NCBI RefSeq assembly: GCF_003270085.1
Contig: NZ_QFDQ01000029.1
Coordinates: 62,001 to 126,000 of the forward strand
Length of the DNA stretch: 64,000 nt
Reading direction: 5' to 3'
DNA from: Streptomyces triticisoli
GTDB taxonomy: Bacteria > Actinomycetota > Actinomycetes > Streptomycetales > Streptomycetaceae
Every line of letters starts with the position of its first letter. Position 1 is the first letter of the stretch. Position numbers and translations under genes: made by a program. The notes beneath the pieces are model-generated. The model had not been told where the DNA came from and did no database searches. It saw nothing but the letters and a program-made list of their open reading frames with translations. Positions 1 to 8,842 of the stretch are shown piece after piece.

Positions 1-220
1 GCAGGTCGCCGCTGAAGAAGTCCTTGATGCGCGCGGCCTCGTACGTCGTGCCGACGGCGAGGATGTCCGCGCCCAGCCGGGTGGCCTCCTCCGCCAGCCG
101 CTCGTGCCCGAAGCCGTAGCCGTTGCCCTTGCAGACCGGGACGAGTCCCGGGAACTGCTCCTGCACGTGCTTGTGGTGCGCCCGCCAGCGCGCGGTGTCG
201 ACGTAGAGCGTGAGCGCCAT
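1..220 (-). CDS. Alanine racemase-like PLP protein, N-terminal part (cut by window start)
   Basis: Only the first 73 residues are present; the gene runs leftward out of the window. The ATG at 220 opens MALTLYVDTARW. The segment VCKGNGYGFG matches the place of the PLP-lysine motif of fold-III alanine racemases (usually VVKADAYGHG), so the lysine near residue 31 should carry PLP. The flanking residues differ from the canonical A-D-A-Y-G-H-G pattern, so the substrate may not be alanine. It lies directly downstream of femX, 83 bases away and on the same strand, which fits a cell-wall-linked operon. Family assignment is fairly safe; the specific reaction is inference. Confidence 0.8.
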   Translation of the reverse strand, partial: MALTLYVDTARWRAHHKHVQEQFPGLVPVCKGNGYGFGHERLAEEATRLGADILAVGTTYEAARIKDFFSGDL

Positions 221-303
221 GGCCGGACCTGGAACCTTTCTCGTGGCTGCGGTGTATCAGAAGTATGGAAGTTGTCGACCGAGTCGAAGCGAAGAGCGTC
301 AGG

Positions 304-1425
304 TCAGCGACGCGACATGTAGATGTCGAGCGCCTTGTGGAGCAGCTTGTTCAGCGGGAAGTCCCACTCGCCGAGGTACTCGGCGGCCTGCCCGCCGGTG
401 CCGACCTTGAACTGGATCAGGCCGAAGAGGTGGTCGGTCTCGTCCAGCGAGTCGGAGATGCCGCGCAGGTCGTAGACCGTGGCACCGAGCGCGTAGGCGT
501 CGCGCAGCATCCGCCACTGCATTGCGTTCGAGGGCCGGACCTCCCGGCCGATGTTGTCGGAGGCGCCGTAGGAGTACCAGACGTGGCCGCCGACGATCAG
601 CATGGTCGCCGCGGCCAGGTTCACACCGTTGTGCCGGGCGAAGTACAACCGCATGCGGTTGGGGTCCTCGGTGTTGAGGGCTGTCCACATGCGCTGGAAG
701 TACGACAGAGGGCGGGGCCGGAAGTGGTCGCGCACCGCGGTGATCTCGTACAGCCGCTGCCATTCCTCGAGGTCCTGGTAGCCGCCCTGGACGACCTCGA
801 CACCGGACTTCTCGGCCTTCTTGATGTTGCGACGCCACAGCTGGTTGAAGTTCTTGTGCACCTCTTCCAGGGACCGGTTGGCCAGCGGTACCTGGAAGAC
901 GTAGCGGGGCTGGACGTCACCGAAGCCGGCGCCCCCGTCCTCACCCTGCTGCCAGCCCATACGGCGCAGCTTGTCGGCGACCTCGAAGGCGCGGGGCTCG
1001 ATGAAGTCGGCTTCCAGGTCGCGCAGACGCTTGACGTCCGAGTTCTGGATGCCCTTCTTGATGGTCTCGGCGTTCCAGCGGCGGATGACCACCGGCGGGC
1101 CCATCTTCACCGAGAAGGCGCCCTGTTGCTTCAGATGCGCCAGCATCGGCTGGATCCAGTCGTCGAGGTTCGGCGCGAACCAGTTGATGACCGGACCCTC
1201 GGGCAGATAGGCGAGATACCGCTTGATCTTGGGCAGTTGGCGGTACAGGACGAGACCCGCACCGACCATCTCGCCGGTGCGGTCGTCGAACCAGCCCAGG
1301 TTCTCCGGGCGCCACTCCGACTTGACGTCCGCCCAGGCCGGGACCTGCATGTGACTCGCCGCGGGCAGGCTCTGGATGTAGGCCAGATGCTGCTCTCGAC
1401 TGATGGTCCTCAGGGTCAGGCTCAT
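304..1425 (-). CDS. femX: FemX-type peptidoglycan bridge aminoacyltransferase (FemABX family)
   Basis: 373 residues, the usual size for FemABX proteins, which transfer an amino acid from aminoacyl-tRNA to the peptidoglycan stem peptide; in Streptomyces FemX adds the bridge glycine. Family features are the N-terminal half with the segments YLPEGPVINW and GPPVVIRR, and the C-terminal GNAT-like half with NQLWRRNIKKAEKSGV, GHVWYSYGAS and DLRGISDSLDETDHLFG near residues 315-335. No coiled-coil arm is evident. The ATG at 1425 follows a good GAGGAG ribosome site. The alanine racemase-like gene lies immediately downstream. Assignment by family motifs; glycine specificity is inferred from the genus. 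Confidence 0.92.
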   Translation of the reverse strand: MSLTLRTISREQHLAYIQSLPAASHMQVPAWADVKSEWRPENLGWFDDRTGEMVGAGLVLYRQLPKIKRYLAYLPEGPVINWFAPNLDDWIQPMLAHLKQQGAFSVKMGPPVVIRRWNAETIKKGIQNSDVKRLRDLEADFIEPRAFEVADKLRRMGWQQGEDGGAGFGDVQPRYVFQVPLANRSLEEVHKNFNQLWRRNIKKAEKSGVEVVQGGYQDLEEWQRLYEITAVRDHFRPRPLSYFQRMWTALNTEDPNRMRLYFARHNGVNLAAATMLIVGGHVWYSYGASDNIGREVRPSNAMQWRMLRDAYALGATVYDLRGISDSLDETDHLFGLIQFKVGTGGQAAEYLGEWDFPLNKLLHKALDIYMSRR

Positions 1426-1637
1426 TCGGGGCGCTCCTCGGGCTGGTGTGTCCCCATGGGGTCAGGGGCTCCGGCTCTCGCGCCGAAGCCTACTGCGCCC
1501 GGGGAGCGCGCAGACGGGCCGCACGCAACCTTCGCCCTGGCCCGTCGCCCGCCGGGGCGCCGCGCACGGTCGGTGGGGGGCGGCGTCCGCGCAGTCCGGT
1601 GAACGCCGCCCGTCAGGAGCGGCCGGGGTGCCCGGGA

Positions 1638-1961
1638 TCAGCTGAAGAAGCCGCCGAAGAGACCGCCGTGCGCCAGGCCGAGGTAGAAGCCGACCGCGGA
1701 GGCGCCGAGGCCGAGGATCAGCCCGAAGCGCTGGCGTGTCGTCACCGAGACCCACTGGCCGTACGCGCCGGTGAGGATGCCCACCAGGCCGGCCCAGGAA
1801 CTCAGCAGGTGCAGACTGTGGAAGAGGAGCCCGGTGATGAAGGCCACCACGCCCAGCACCAGGGTCACCGCGAGCAGGGTGTCCTGGAGCGGGTGGGGCT
1901 TGCCGTCCGTGGCGAAGAGGCCGCCGCCGGCGGCGGTGTTCGGTCGCATCGTCTGTGCCAT
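1638..1961 (-). CDS. Small membrane protein, about three TM segments, unknown function
   Basis: 107 residues. A polar N-terminus of about 30 residues is followed by three hydrophobic stretches (around LLAVTLVLGVVAFITGLLF, WAGLVGILTGAYG and FGLILGLGASAVGFYLGL). I prefer the ATG at 1961 because AGGAGGT lies 6 bases upstream; a longer reading frame continues upstream but starts inside the rpsF leader. It is transcribed away from rpsF, so 1962-2245 is a divergent promoter region. I recognise no catalytic motif and assign no function. Confidence 0.8.
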   Translation of the reverse strand: MAQTMRPNTAAGGGLFATDGKPHPLQDTLLAVTLVLGVVAFITGLLFHSLHLLSSWAGLVGILTGAYGQWVSVTTRQRFGLILGLGASAVGFYLGLAHGGLFGGFFS

Positions 1962-2245
1962 GGGGCACCTCCTGCGAAAGGCGGCGCATCCTAGCGCCGT
2001 GCACACCCGTGATGTCCAGGTTGGCGGTCCCTGCGACCCGATTTCAACCGGAAGCGGATGTGCGGGTACTCTGTACGGTCTGCACAGTGTCTGCCCCGGC
2101 GGAGCCACGGCGAACCCGGAGAGTGCGTCGGCCGACCCCGATTGTCAGTGACGGCTGATGTAATGCAGGCACTGTTGCGTACGCATCGCAACCCTCCTGC
2201 CACGGAACGACCGTGGCCGCTGAGTCCGAAGGAGGTGGGTTCCAC

Positions 2246-2536
2246 ATGCGTCACTACGAGGTGATGGTCATCCTCGACCCCGATCTTGAGGAGCGCTCTG
2301 TCTCCCCGCTGATCGAGAACTTCCTTTCCGTCGTCCGTGACGGTGGCGGAAAGGTCGAGAAGGTCGATACCTGGGGCCGTCGTCGTCTCGCGTACGAGGT
2401 CAAGAAGAAGCCCGAGGGTATCTACTCGGTCATCGACCTGCAGGCCGAGCCTGCGGTCGTCAAGGAGCTCGACCGCCAGATGAACCTGAACGAGTCGGTC
2501 CTCCGGACCAAGGTCCTCCGCCCCGAGACCCACTGA
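2246..2536 (+). CDS. rpsF: 30S ribosomal protein S6 (bS6)
   Basis: 96 residues, the expected length. It starts [17 protein letters not shown] and contains the family signature [17 protein letters not shown]. In-frame codons exist upstream, but the ATG at 2246 has GGAGGTGGG 6-14 bases before it and gives the standard N-terminus, so the longer frame from 2213 is rejected. It is the first gene of the conserved rpsF-ssb-rpsR-rplI operon; ssb follows after 78 bases. S6 binds S18 (encoded two genes on) in the 30S platform. Confidence 0.98.
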   Translation: MRHYEVMVILDPDLEERSVSPLIENFLSVVRDGGGKVEKVDTWGRRRLAYEVKKKPEGIYSVIDLQAEPAVVKELDRQMNLNESVLRTKVLRPETH

Positions 2537-2614
2537 GCCCTTCCGCTCAGCCGGCCTCGGGATTCGAGTAGCAGCACAAGCAGCCAGAGCAGCACACCCG
2601 CCGAGAGGTTCCCC

Positions 2615-3211
2615 ATGGCAGGCGAGACCGTCATCACGGTCGTCGGCAATCTTGTCGACGACCCCGAGCTGCGCTTCACCCCTTCCGGTGCGGCGGTCGC
2701 GAAGTTCCGCGTCGCGTCCACGCCCCGCACCTTCGACCGCCAGACGAACGAGTGGAAGGACGGCGAGAGCCTCTTCCTCACCTGCTCGGTCTGGCGCCAG
2801 GCGGCGGAGAACGTCGCCGAGTCGCTCCAGCGAGGCATGCGCGTCATCGTGCAGGGGCGGTTGAAGCAGCGGTCCTACGAGGATCGTGAGGGCATCAAGC
2901 GCACGGTCTACGAGCTGGACGTCGACGAAGTCGGCGCCAGCCTGCGCAACGCCACGGCCAAGGTCACCAAGACCACCGGCCGCGGTGGCCAGAGCGGTTA
3001 CGGCGGCGGCCAGGGTGGCGGCGGCTGGGGCGGCGGCCCCGGTGGCGGCCAGGGCGGCGGCCAAGGCGGTGGCCAAGGCGGTGGCCAGGGCGGCGCTCCT
3101 GCCGACGACCCGTGGGCGACCGGTGCTCCCGCCGGTGGCGGCCAGGGTGGCGGCGGCTGGGGCGGCGGCTCCGGCGGCGGTGGCGGCTACTCGGACGAGC
3201 CCCCCTTCTAG
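2615..3211 (+). CDS. ssb: Single-stranded DNA-binding protein
   Basis: 198 residues. An N-terminal OB fold of about 110 residues ([54 protein letters not shown]) is followed by a long Gly/Gln-rich linker and the acidic tip DEPPF that recruits replication partners. This is the SsbA type usually found between rpsF and rpsR. The linker is made of GGGQGGG-like repeats, and its DNA (about 2995-3190) is internally repetitive, a likely site of length variation between strains. A GAGAGG ribosome site precedes the ATG. Confidence 0.98.
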   Translation: MAGETVITVVGNLVDDPELRFTPSGAAVAKFRVASTPRTFDRQTNEWKDGESLFLTCSVWRQAAENVAESLQRGMRVIVQGRLKQRSYEDREGIKRTVYELDVDEVGASLRNATAKVTKTTGRGGQSGYGGGQGGGGWGGGPGGGQGGGQGGGQGGGQGGAPADDPWATGAPAGGGQGGGGWGGGSGGGGGYSDEPPF

Positions 3212-3268
3212 GTCCCCGGACCGAGGGCGGGTCGTACCCACACTTCTTGATCACACAGGAGAAACACC

Positions 3269-3505
3269 ATGGCGAAGCCGCCTGTGCGCAAGCCTAAGAA
3301 GAAGGTCTGCGCTTTCTGCAAGGACAAGGTCACGTACGTGGACTACAAGGACACGAACATGCTGCGGAAGTTCATTTCCGACCGCGGCAAGATCCGTGCC
3401 CGCCGCGTGACCGGCAACTGCACGCAGCACCAGCGTGACGTCGCCACGGCCGTCAAGAACAGCCGTGAGATGGCGCTGCTGCCCTACACCTCCACTGCGC
3501 GCTAA
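3269..3505 (+). CDS. rpsR: 30S ribosomal protein S18 (bS18), zinc-ligand form
   Basis: 78 residues with the conserved core [17 protein letters not shown]. The N-terminal CAFC pair plus the later NCTQH give the Cys/His set of the zinc-binding (C+) form. Streptomyces usually carries a second, cysteine-free, zinc-repressed S18 elsewhere; this is the constitutive operon copy. GGAGAA lies 7-12 bases before the ATG. It sits between ssb and rplI with short gaps (57 and 18 bases), consistent with a single operon. Confidence 0.98.
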   Translation: MAKPPVRKPKKKVCAFCKDKVTYVDYKDTNMLRKFISDRGKIRARRVTGNCTQHQRDVATAVKNSREMALLPYTSTAR

Positions 3506-3523
3506 GGGAAGGGTGAGCCACTC

Positions 3524-3970
3524 ATGAAGATCATCCTCACCCACGAGGTCTCCGGCCTCGGTGCCGCAGGTGACGTCGTCGATGTCAAGGACGGTTACGC
3601 CCGCAACTACCTGGTCCCGCGGAAGCTCGCGATCCGCTGGACCAAGGGCGGCGAGAAGGACGTCGAGCAGATCCGTCGTGCTCGCAAGATCCACGAGATC
3701 CAGACCATCGAGCAGGCCAACCAGGTCAAGGCCCAGCTCGAGGGTGTGAAGGTCCGCCTGTCGGTCCGTTCCGGCGACTCCGGTCGTCTCTTCGGCTCCG
3801 TCACCCCGGCCGACGTCGCCTCGGCGATCAAGGCTGCCGGCGGTCCCGAGGTCGACAAGCGTCGCATCGAGCTGGGTGCGCCGATCAAGACCCTGGGCGC
3901 CCACGAGACGTCCGTGCGTCTGCACCCCGAGGTTGCCGCCAAGGTCAACATCGAGGTCGTCGCGGCCTGA
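3524..3970 (+). CDS. rplI: 50S ribosomal protein L9 (bL9)
   Basis: 148 residues with the classical two-domain layout: the N-terminal rRNA-binding domain beginning [19 protein letters not shown] with [13 protein letters not shown], a long helix rich in charged residues (about 40-75), and the C-terminal domain (SVTPADVA ... [15 protein letters not shown]). It is the last gene of the rpsF operon; a strong hairpin at 3999 ends the unit. GGGAAGGGTGAG precedes the ATG. Confidence 0.98.
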   Translation: MKIILTHEVSGLGAAGDVVDVKDGYARNYLVPRKLAIRWTKGGEKDVEQIRRARKIHEIQTIEQANQVKAQLEGVKVRLSVRSGDSGRLFGSVTPADVASAIKAAGGPEVDKRRIELGAPIKTLGAHETSVRLHPEVAAKVNIEVVAA

Positions 3971-3998
3971 CCGCCGCACGCGGCTTGAGCAGTCGGCG

Positions 3999-4031
3999 AA
4001 GGGGCCGCACCCGTCAAGGGTGCGGCCCCTT
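3999..4031 (+). terminator. Rho-independent-type terminator after rplI
   Basis: Perfect inverted repeat with 14-base arms (AAGGGGCCGCACCC and its complement) around a 5-base loop, 28 bases after the rplI stop. There is no long U tract, as is normal for Streptomyces terminators. It closes the rpsF-rplI operon. Confidence 0.9.
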
Positions 4032-4065
4032 CGCGTGGTCGGCGCGCTGTGGTGCGAGAAGCGGC

Positions 4066-4079
4066 GTTTCACGTGAAAC
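4066..4079. promoter_or_regulatory. parS site (ParB-binding), perfect
   Basis: Exact 14-base Streptomyces parS palindrome GTTTCACGTGAAAC in the 50-base gap between the rplI terminator and the stop codon of the convergent MATE gene. ParB bound at clustered origin-proximal parS sites organises the chromosome for segregation into spores. Confidence 0.93.
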
Positions 4080-4081
4080 GG

Positions 4082-5419
4082 TCAGCGCGTCGCTCCCGTG
4101 ACGACCCAGCGGCCCGAGCGGGAGCGCAGCCACAGGGTCAGCATGCGCACGGTCATCATCAGTGCCATGGCCGCCCAGAGCATGGTGAGTCCGCCTCCAA
4201 GAGTGGGAACGAGCAACGCCACCGGGGTGAAGACCGCCAAGGTGACCAGCATGGCTCCGGCGAGATACGGTCCGTCTCCAGCACCCATCAGCACACCGTC
4301 CAGGACAAAGACGATGCCGCAGACCGGCTGGGAGAGTGCCACCACGAGCAGGGCGGGCAGCGCGGTGTCCTTAACGGCGACGTCGCTGGTGAAGAGGGAC
4401 AGAAAGAGCGGGCGGCTCAGGAGCACGAGGAGCCCGAGGCAGAACCCGACGGCTGTGCCCCACTGCACCATGCGCCGGCAGGCTTCCCTGGCGCCTGCGG
4501 CGTCCTCGGCGCCCAGACAGCGGCCGATGATGGCCTGTCCGGCGATCGCGATGGCGTCGAGGGCGAACGCGAGCAGACTCCACAAGGACAGGATGATCTG
4601 GTGAGCGGCGATGTCCGTGTCACCGAGGCGGGCCGCCACCGCCGTGGCGATCAGCAGGATCGCGCGCAGGGAAAGCGTACGGACGAGCAGGGGAACACCG
4701 GCCTGCGCGGACGCCCTGATACCGGCCGCGTCGGGGCGGAGAGAGGCGTTGTGTTTTCGGGCTCCGCGGACGACCACGGCAAGGTAGACGGCCGCCATGC
4801 CGCACTGGGCGATGACAGTGCCCCAGGCCGAGCCCGCGATGCCGAGCCCGGCACCGTAGACGAGACCGGCGTTCAGGACCGCGTTGGCGATGAAACCCGC
4901 GACGGCCACATACAGCGGTGTCCGGGTGTCCTGCAGTCCGCGCAGGACACCGGTGGCGGCCAGAACGACGAGCATGGCCGGAATGCCCAGCGAGGAGATA
5001 CGCAAATAGGTGGTCGCGTACGGAGCCGCGGTCTGCGAGGCACCGAAGAGGTCCACCAGAGCGGGGGCGGTGGGCAGCACGACCGCGATCATGGCGCCGC
5101 CGAGCAGCAGCGCCAGCCAGATGCCGTCCATGCCCTGGCGGATGGCGGCCTGGAGATCACCCGCACCGACGCGGCGGGCGACGGCCGCCGTGGTGGCGTA
5201 GGCGAGGAAGACGAAGACGCTGACGGCGGTCATCAGGAGGGCCGAGGCGACGCCGAGCCCGGCGAGCTGCGCCGTGCCGAGATGGCCGACAATCGCGCTG
5301 TCGGTCATCACGAAGAGCGGCTCGGCGACGAGTGCGCCGAAGGCTGGAACGGCCAGTGCGACGATCTCTCGGTCGTGCCGGCGCCGGGTGACCGTGCGGC
5401 GTGCGGGGGCCTGTGTCAT
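4082..5419 (-). CDS. MATE-family efflux transporter (DinF-like)
   Basis: 445 residues with 12 hydrophobic segments in two homologous halves, the size of MATE/DinF cation-coupled exporters. Typical segments are LFVMTDSAIVGHLG near the N-terminus, GVLRGLQDTRTPL in the first half and LDAIAIAGQAIIGRCLGAED in the second. The start is taken at the ATG at 5419 (MTQAPARR); a TTG three codons upstream is possible. The gene ends two bases from a parS site and its 5' side faces the DnaA-box-rich gap before dnaB. The substrate cannot be read from the sequence; drug or metabolite export is the family role. Confidence 0.9.
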   Translation of the reverse strand: MTQAPARRTVTRRRHDREIVALAVPAFGALVAEPLFVMTDSAIVGHLGTAQLAGLGVASALLMTAVSVFVFLAYATTAAVARRVGAGDLQAAIRQGMDGIWLALLLGGAMIAVVLPTAPALVDLFGASQTAAPYATTYLRISSLGIPAMLVVLAATGVLRGLQDTRTPLYVAVAGFIANAVLNAGLVYGAGLGIAGSAWGTVIAQCGMAAVYLAVVVRGARKHNASLRPDAAGIRASAQAGVPLLVRTLSLRAILLIATAVAARLGDTDIAAHQIILSLWSLLAFALDAIAIAGQAIIGRCLGAEDAAGAREACRRMVQWGTAVGFCLGLLVLLSRPLFLSLFTSDVAVKDTALPALLVVALSQPVCGIVFVLDGVLMGAGDGPYLAGAMLVTLAVFTPVALLVPTLGGGLTMLWAAMALMMTVRMLTLWLRSRSGRWVVTGATR

Positions 5420-5879
5420 GAGCGCCAATCTAATCGTCCACAGGTAAGAGATGCAAAGGCATGGAGACCCTTACTTCAGCTCTTGTGGCGTTCGCTTGTG
5501 CGTACCGCCTCAAGCGATCTTGATCCAACTGGGGAAGTTTTTCTCCTGCACAGCCGGTGGATGGGAAAGCAGCAGGTCAGAAGCGCCCCGCAGCAGGTTT
5601 CGAGGGCTTGTTCACAGCGCTGTCCACCGAGTCGTGCACAGGTTTGGAGGAGTTCTCCACAGCATCCGGGCGCTCGTCCACATGGCCTGTGGATAACCAG
5701 ATTGGCTGACGCCCCTCGGGGGCCTACCGTGGTCCGGCGCCCGCTCTGTTCGTCGGCCTTCCAAACCGTCGTAAACCTGACGCGCCCAAAGCGGAGGTGG
5801 GCCCCTCATTTGTCAGTGCCGCCCCTTAGAAAAGAGGGGCACGGCGAGGTCCGCTCGGCGGACGGGAGGAGGTTGCTCG
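5420..5879. other. Gene-free gap between MATE gene and dnaB with DnaA-box cluster
   Basis: 460 bases without a convincing gene. Matches to the DnaA box (consensus TTGTCCACA with degenerate first three bases) are seen at 5434-5442 (TCGTCCACA), 5607-5615 (TTGTTCACA, one mismatch), 5653-5661 (TTCTCCACA), 5674-5682 (TCGTCCACA) and 5688-5696 on the minus strand (TTATCCACA). A weaker CTGTCCACC lies between them. The gap is also the divergent promoter region of the MATE gene and dnaB. Its AT content near 5455-5545 is higher than the surroundings. A role in DnaA titration or dnaB control is inference. Confidence 0.7.
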
Positions 5880-7355
5880 GTGAGCATTTCCGAGCCCTTG
5901 GACGACCCGTGGGCCGACAGAGGACCCAGTGATCGTCCGTCCGCCTCCCGACGCCTCGACTCGGCTCCCGGCCGCGACGAGCAGCACGACCGCGGCCAGG
6001 ACCGCGGCGCGTGGGACGACGGGGGCTCCTCCTTCGAGCGACTGCCCCCGCAGGACCTGGACGCCGAGCAGTCGGTTCTCGGTGGAATGCTCCTGTCCAA
6101 GGACGCCATCGCCGATGTCGTGGAGATCCTCAAGGGCCACGACTTCTACAAACCGGCGCACGAGACGATCTACCAGGCGATCCTCGACGTCTACGCCAAG
6201 GGTGAGCCCGCCGACCCCATCACCATCGCCGCCGAGCTCACCAGACGCGGCGAGATCAACAGGGTGGGCGGTGCCTCCTACCTCCACTCGCTCGTGCAGA
6301 CCGTGCCGACGGCGGCGAACGCCGCGTACTACGCGGAGATCGTCCACGAGCGTGCGATCCTGCGCCGCCTCGTCGAGGCCGGTACGCGCATCACGCAGAT
6401 GGGGTACGCGGCCGACGACGATGTCGACGAGATCGTCAACCGTGCCCAGGCCGAGGTCTACGCGGTCACCGAGCAGCGCACCAGCGAGGATTACCTGCCG
6501 CTGGGCGACATCATGGAAGGCGCGCTCGACGAGATCGAGGCGATCGGTTCGCGCAGCGGCGAGATGACCGGTGTGCCCACCGGATTCACCGACTTCGACT
6601 CGCTGACGAACGGTCTGCACCCGGGCCAGATGATCGTCATCGCAGCGCGCCCCGCGATGGGCAAGTCGACGCTCGCGCTGGACTTCGCGCGGGTGGCGTC
6701 GATCAAGCACAACCTGCCCAGCGTGATCTTCTCGCTGGAGATGGGGCGCAACGAGATCGCGATGCGTCTGCTGTCCGCCGAGGCCCGCGTCGCCCTGCAC
6801 CACATGCGCTCGGGCACGATGACCGACGAGGACTGGACGCGGCTGGCCCGCCGGATGCCGGACGTCTCGGCCGCCCCGCTCTACATCGACGACTCTCCGA
6901 ACCTGTCGATGATGGAAATCCGCGCCAAGTGCCGGCGCCTGAAGCAGCGCAACGATCTCAAGCTGGTCATCATCGACTACCTGCAGCTGATGCAGTCCGG
7001 CGGCTCCAAGCGCGCCGAGAGCCGGCAGCAGGAGGTCTCGGACATGTCCCGCAACCTCAAGCTGCTGGCCAAGGAGCTGGAGCTCCCGGTCATCGCGCTC
7101 TCCCAGCTCAACCGTGGCCCCGAGCAGCGCACGGACAAGAAGCCGATGGTCTCCGACCTGCGTGAGTCGGGCTCCATCGAGCAGGACGCCGACATGGTCA
7201 TTCTGCTGCACCGCGAGGACGCCTACGAGAAGGAGTCGCCGCGCGCCGGTGAGGCCGACCTGATCGTCGCCAAGCACCGCAACGGCCCGACCGCGACGAT
7301 CACGGTCGCCTTCCAGGGTCATTACTCGCGGTTCGTGGACATGGCGCAGACCTGA
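5880..7355 (+). CDS. dnaB: Replicative DNA helicase DnaB
   Basis: 491 residues from a GTG with GGGAGGAGG upstream. Residues 1-50 are a charged, probably disordered extension. The DnaB N-terminal domain follows (QDLDAEQSVLGGMLLS, to about 155), then the linker, then the RecA-like motor domain from about 210 with Walker A ARPAMGKST near residue 256, Walker B VIIDYLQLM and motif H4 SQLNRGPEQRTDKKP. No intein interrupts it. It unwinds duplex DNA ahead of the fork as a hexamer with primase and polymerase. It stands alone on this strand, directly behind a group of DnaA boxes. Confidence 0.98.
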   Translation: MSISEPLDDPWADRGPSDRPSASRRLDSAPGRDEQHDRGQDRGAWDDGGSSFERLPPQDLDAEQSVLGGMLLSKDAIADVVEILKGHDFYKPAHETIYQAILDVYAKGEPADPITIAAELTRRGEINRVGGASYLHSLVQTVPTAANAAYYAEIVHERAILRRLVEAGTRITQMGYAADDDVDEIVNRAQAEVYAVTEQRTSEDYLPLGDIMEGALDEIEAIGSRSGEMTGVPTGFTDFDSLTNGLHPGQMIVIAARPAMGKSTLALDFARVASIKHNLPSVIFSLEMGRNEIAMRLLSAEARVALHHMRSGTMTDEDWTRLARRMPDVSAAPLYIDDSPNLSMMEIRAKCRRLKQRNDLKLVIIDYLQLMQSGGSKRAESRQQEVSDMSRNLKLLAKELELPVIALSQLNRGPEQRTDKKPMVSDLRESGSIEQDADMVILLHREDAYEKESPRAGEADLIVAKHRNGPTATITVAFQGHYSRFVDMAQT

Positions 7356-7445
7356 GCGGCGGCGTCCCGTGGTCCGCCACGCCCTGCCGCCGTGTCCGCC
7401 GGAAATGCGCTCGACGTGCGCGGACGCACCGGATGGACTGGGGGC

Positions 7446-8834
7446 ATGACGACTTCTCAGGATGAATTGCTTCCCGGTACGCGCCGGGCGCTGTCGCACC
7501 GGATCGCCGTGGCACAGACCGAGGGGCGGGCACCGTCGCTCGTCGCCGCGGTCGTGCGCGAGGGGCGGACCGTCTGGCATGGCGCGCGGACATCGGTGGA
7601 GGGCCACGGACCGGACGAGAACACGCAGTACCGGATCGGCTCGATCACCAAGACCTTCACCGCCGTGCTCGTGCTGCGGCTGCGCGACGAGGGTGTCCTG
7701 GACCTGACGGACCCGCTGGAGAAGCATCTGCCGGGCACCGGTGTGGGGGAGGCCACGATCGCTGACCTGCTGGCGCACACGGGAGGGCTGGCCGCCGAGT
7801 CGCCCGCGCCGTGGTGGGAGAGATCGCCCGGAGCTCTGCGCCCCGAACTCGCCGACGTACTGGGCGAGGAGCCGCTGCGGCATCCGGTCGGCCGGCGGTT
7901 CCACTACTCGAATCCCGGCTACACCCTGCTGGGCGCGCTCGTCGAGGAGGTGCGCGGCGTCGACTGGGAGGAGGTCCTTCGGCGGGAAGTGCTCGAACCC
8001 CTGGGACTGAACCGCACGGGCGCTCACCCCGAGGCGCCGTACGCGGATGGCTGGGCGGTGCATCCCTGGGCCGATGTGATGCTGCCGGAGCCTGCCGAGG
8101 ACCTCGGCCGGATGGCTCCGGCCGGGCAATTGTGGTCCACTACAGGGGATTTGGCTCGCTTCGCCGCCTTCCTCGCCAAGGGGGACGAGCGGGTTCTGAG
8201 CGCCGAGTCGCTCTGGGAGATGCGGACTCCGGCGGCTCCCTCACAAGCGGCGGATGTGGCCTCCGGGTACGCGTACGGCCTGGGGCTCGAACTGCGGCGG
8301 TGGGGCGACCGGCTCCTCGTGGGGCACAGCGGGTCGCTCCCGGGTTTCCTGGCCTCGCTCACCATCGATGTGGAGGCCGACGTGGCCGCGGTCGTGCTGG
8401 CCAACTGCACGTCCGGCCCGCTGCCTGTCACGGTGGGGGCCGACCTCGTGCGTATCGTCGCCGACGCGGAGCCGCGGATTCCCGAGCCCTGGCGGCCACT
8501 GCGGGAGATCGACCCGTCGGTACTGGAGCTGGCGGGGCAGTGGTACTGGGGGACGTACGGCTTCGGCCTGCGGCTGACCGCCGACGGACTCCTCTCGCTG
8601 GAACCGCTGTCCGGCAGCGGCCGGCGTTCACGGTTCCGGGCGAACGGTGACGGAACCTGGACGGGGCTGGAGGGCTACTACGCCGGTGAGGTGCTGCGGG
8701 CGGTGCGGCGGCCGGACGGGTCGGTGGACCACCTGGACCTCGGGTCGTTCGTGTTCACACGCCAGCCGTACGACACGGAGGCTTCCGTGCCCGGTGGCGT
8801 GGATCCGGAGGGGTGGCGGGGCACCGGTCGGTGA
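7446..8834 (+). CDS. Serine beta-lactamase-fold hydrolase (class C / esterase-like)
   Basis: 462 residues from the ATG at 7446 (MTTSQDELLPGTR). The penicillin-binding/beta-lactamase triad motifs are all present: SITK (nucleophile Ser and Lys, near residue 65), YSN near residue 155, and HSG (in place of KTG) near residue 295. The C-terminal 110 residues form a separate beta-rich region of the kind attached to such hydrolases. There is no clear signal peptide, so a cytoplasmic esterase, D-aminopeptidase or similar hydrolase is more likely than a secreted beta-lactamase. Start choice is moderate because the ribosome site is weak. Confidence 0.88.
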   Translation: MTTSQDELLPGTRRALSHRIAVAQTEGRAPSLVAAVVREGRTVWHGARTSVEGHGPDENTQYRIGSITKTFTAVLVLRLRDEGVLDLTDPLEKHLPGTGVGEATIADLLAHTGGLAAESPAPWWERSPGALRPELADVLGEEPLRHPVGRRFHYSNPGYTLLGALVEEVRGVDWEEVLRREVLEPLGLNRTGAHPEAPYADGWAVHPWADVMLPEPAEDLGRMAPAGQLWSTTGDLARFAAFLAKGDERVLSAESLWEMRTPAAPSQAADVASGYAYGLGLELRRWGDRLLVGHSGSLPGFLASLTIDVEADVAAVVLANCTSGPLPVTVGADLVRIVADAEPRIPEPWRPLREIDPSVLELAGQWYWGTYGFGLRLTADGLLSLEPLSGSGRRSRFRANGDGTWTGLEGYYAGEVLRAVRRPDGSVDHLDLGSFVFTRQPYDTEASVPGGVDPEGWRGTGR

Positions 8835-8842
8835 CCGGGGAT

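Noticed and set aside
265-1602. Plus-strand 445-codon open frame opposite femX
   Set aside because: Antisense shadow; femX on the other strand has clear family motifs and a ribosome site.
4049-5932. Plus-strand 627-codon open frame
   Set aside because: It is antisense to the MATE gene, crosses the DnaA-box gap, and has the low-complexity Asp/Gly/Arg/Gln make-up of shadow frames.
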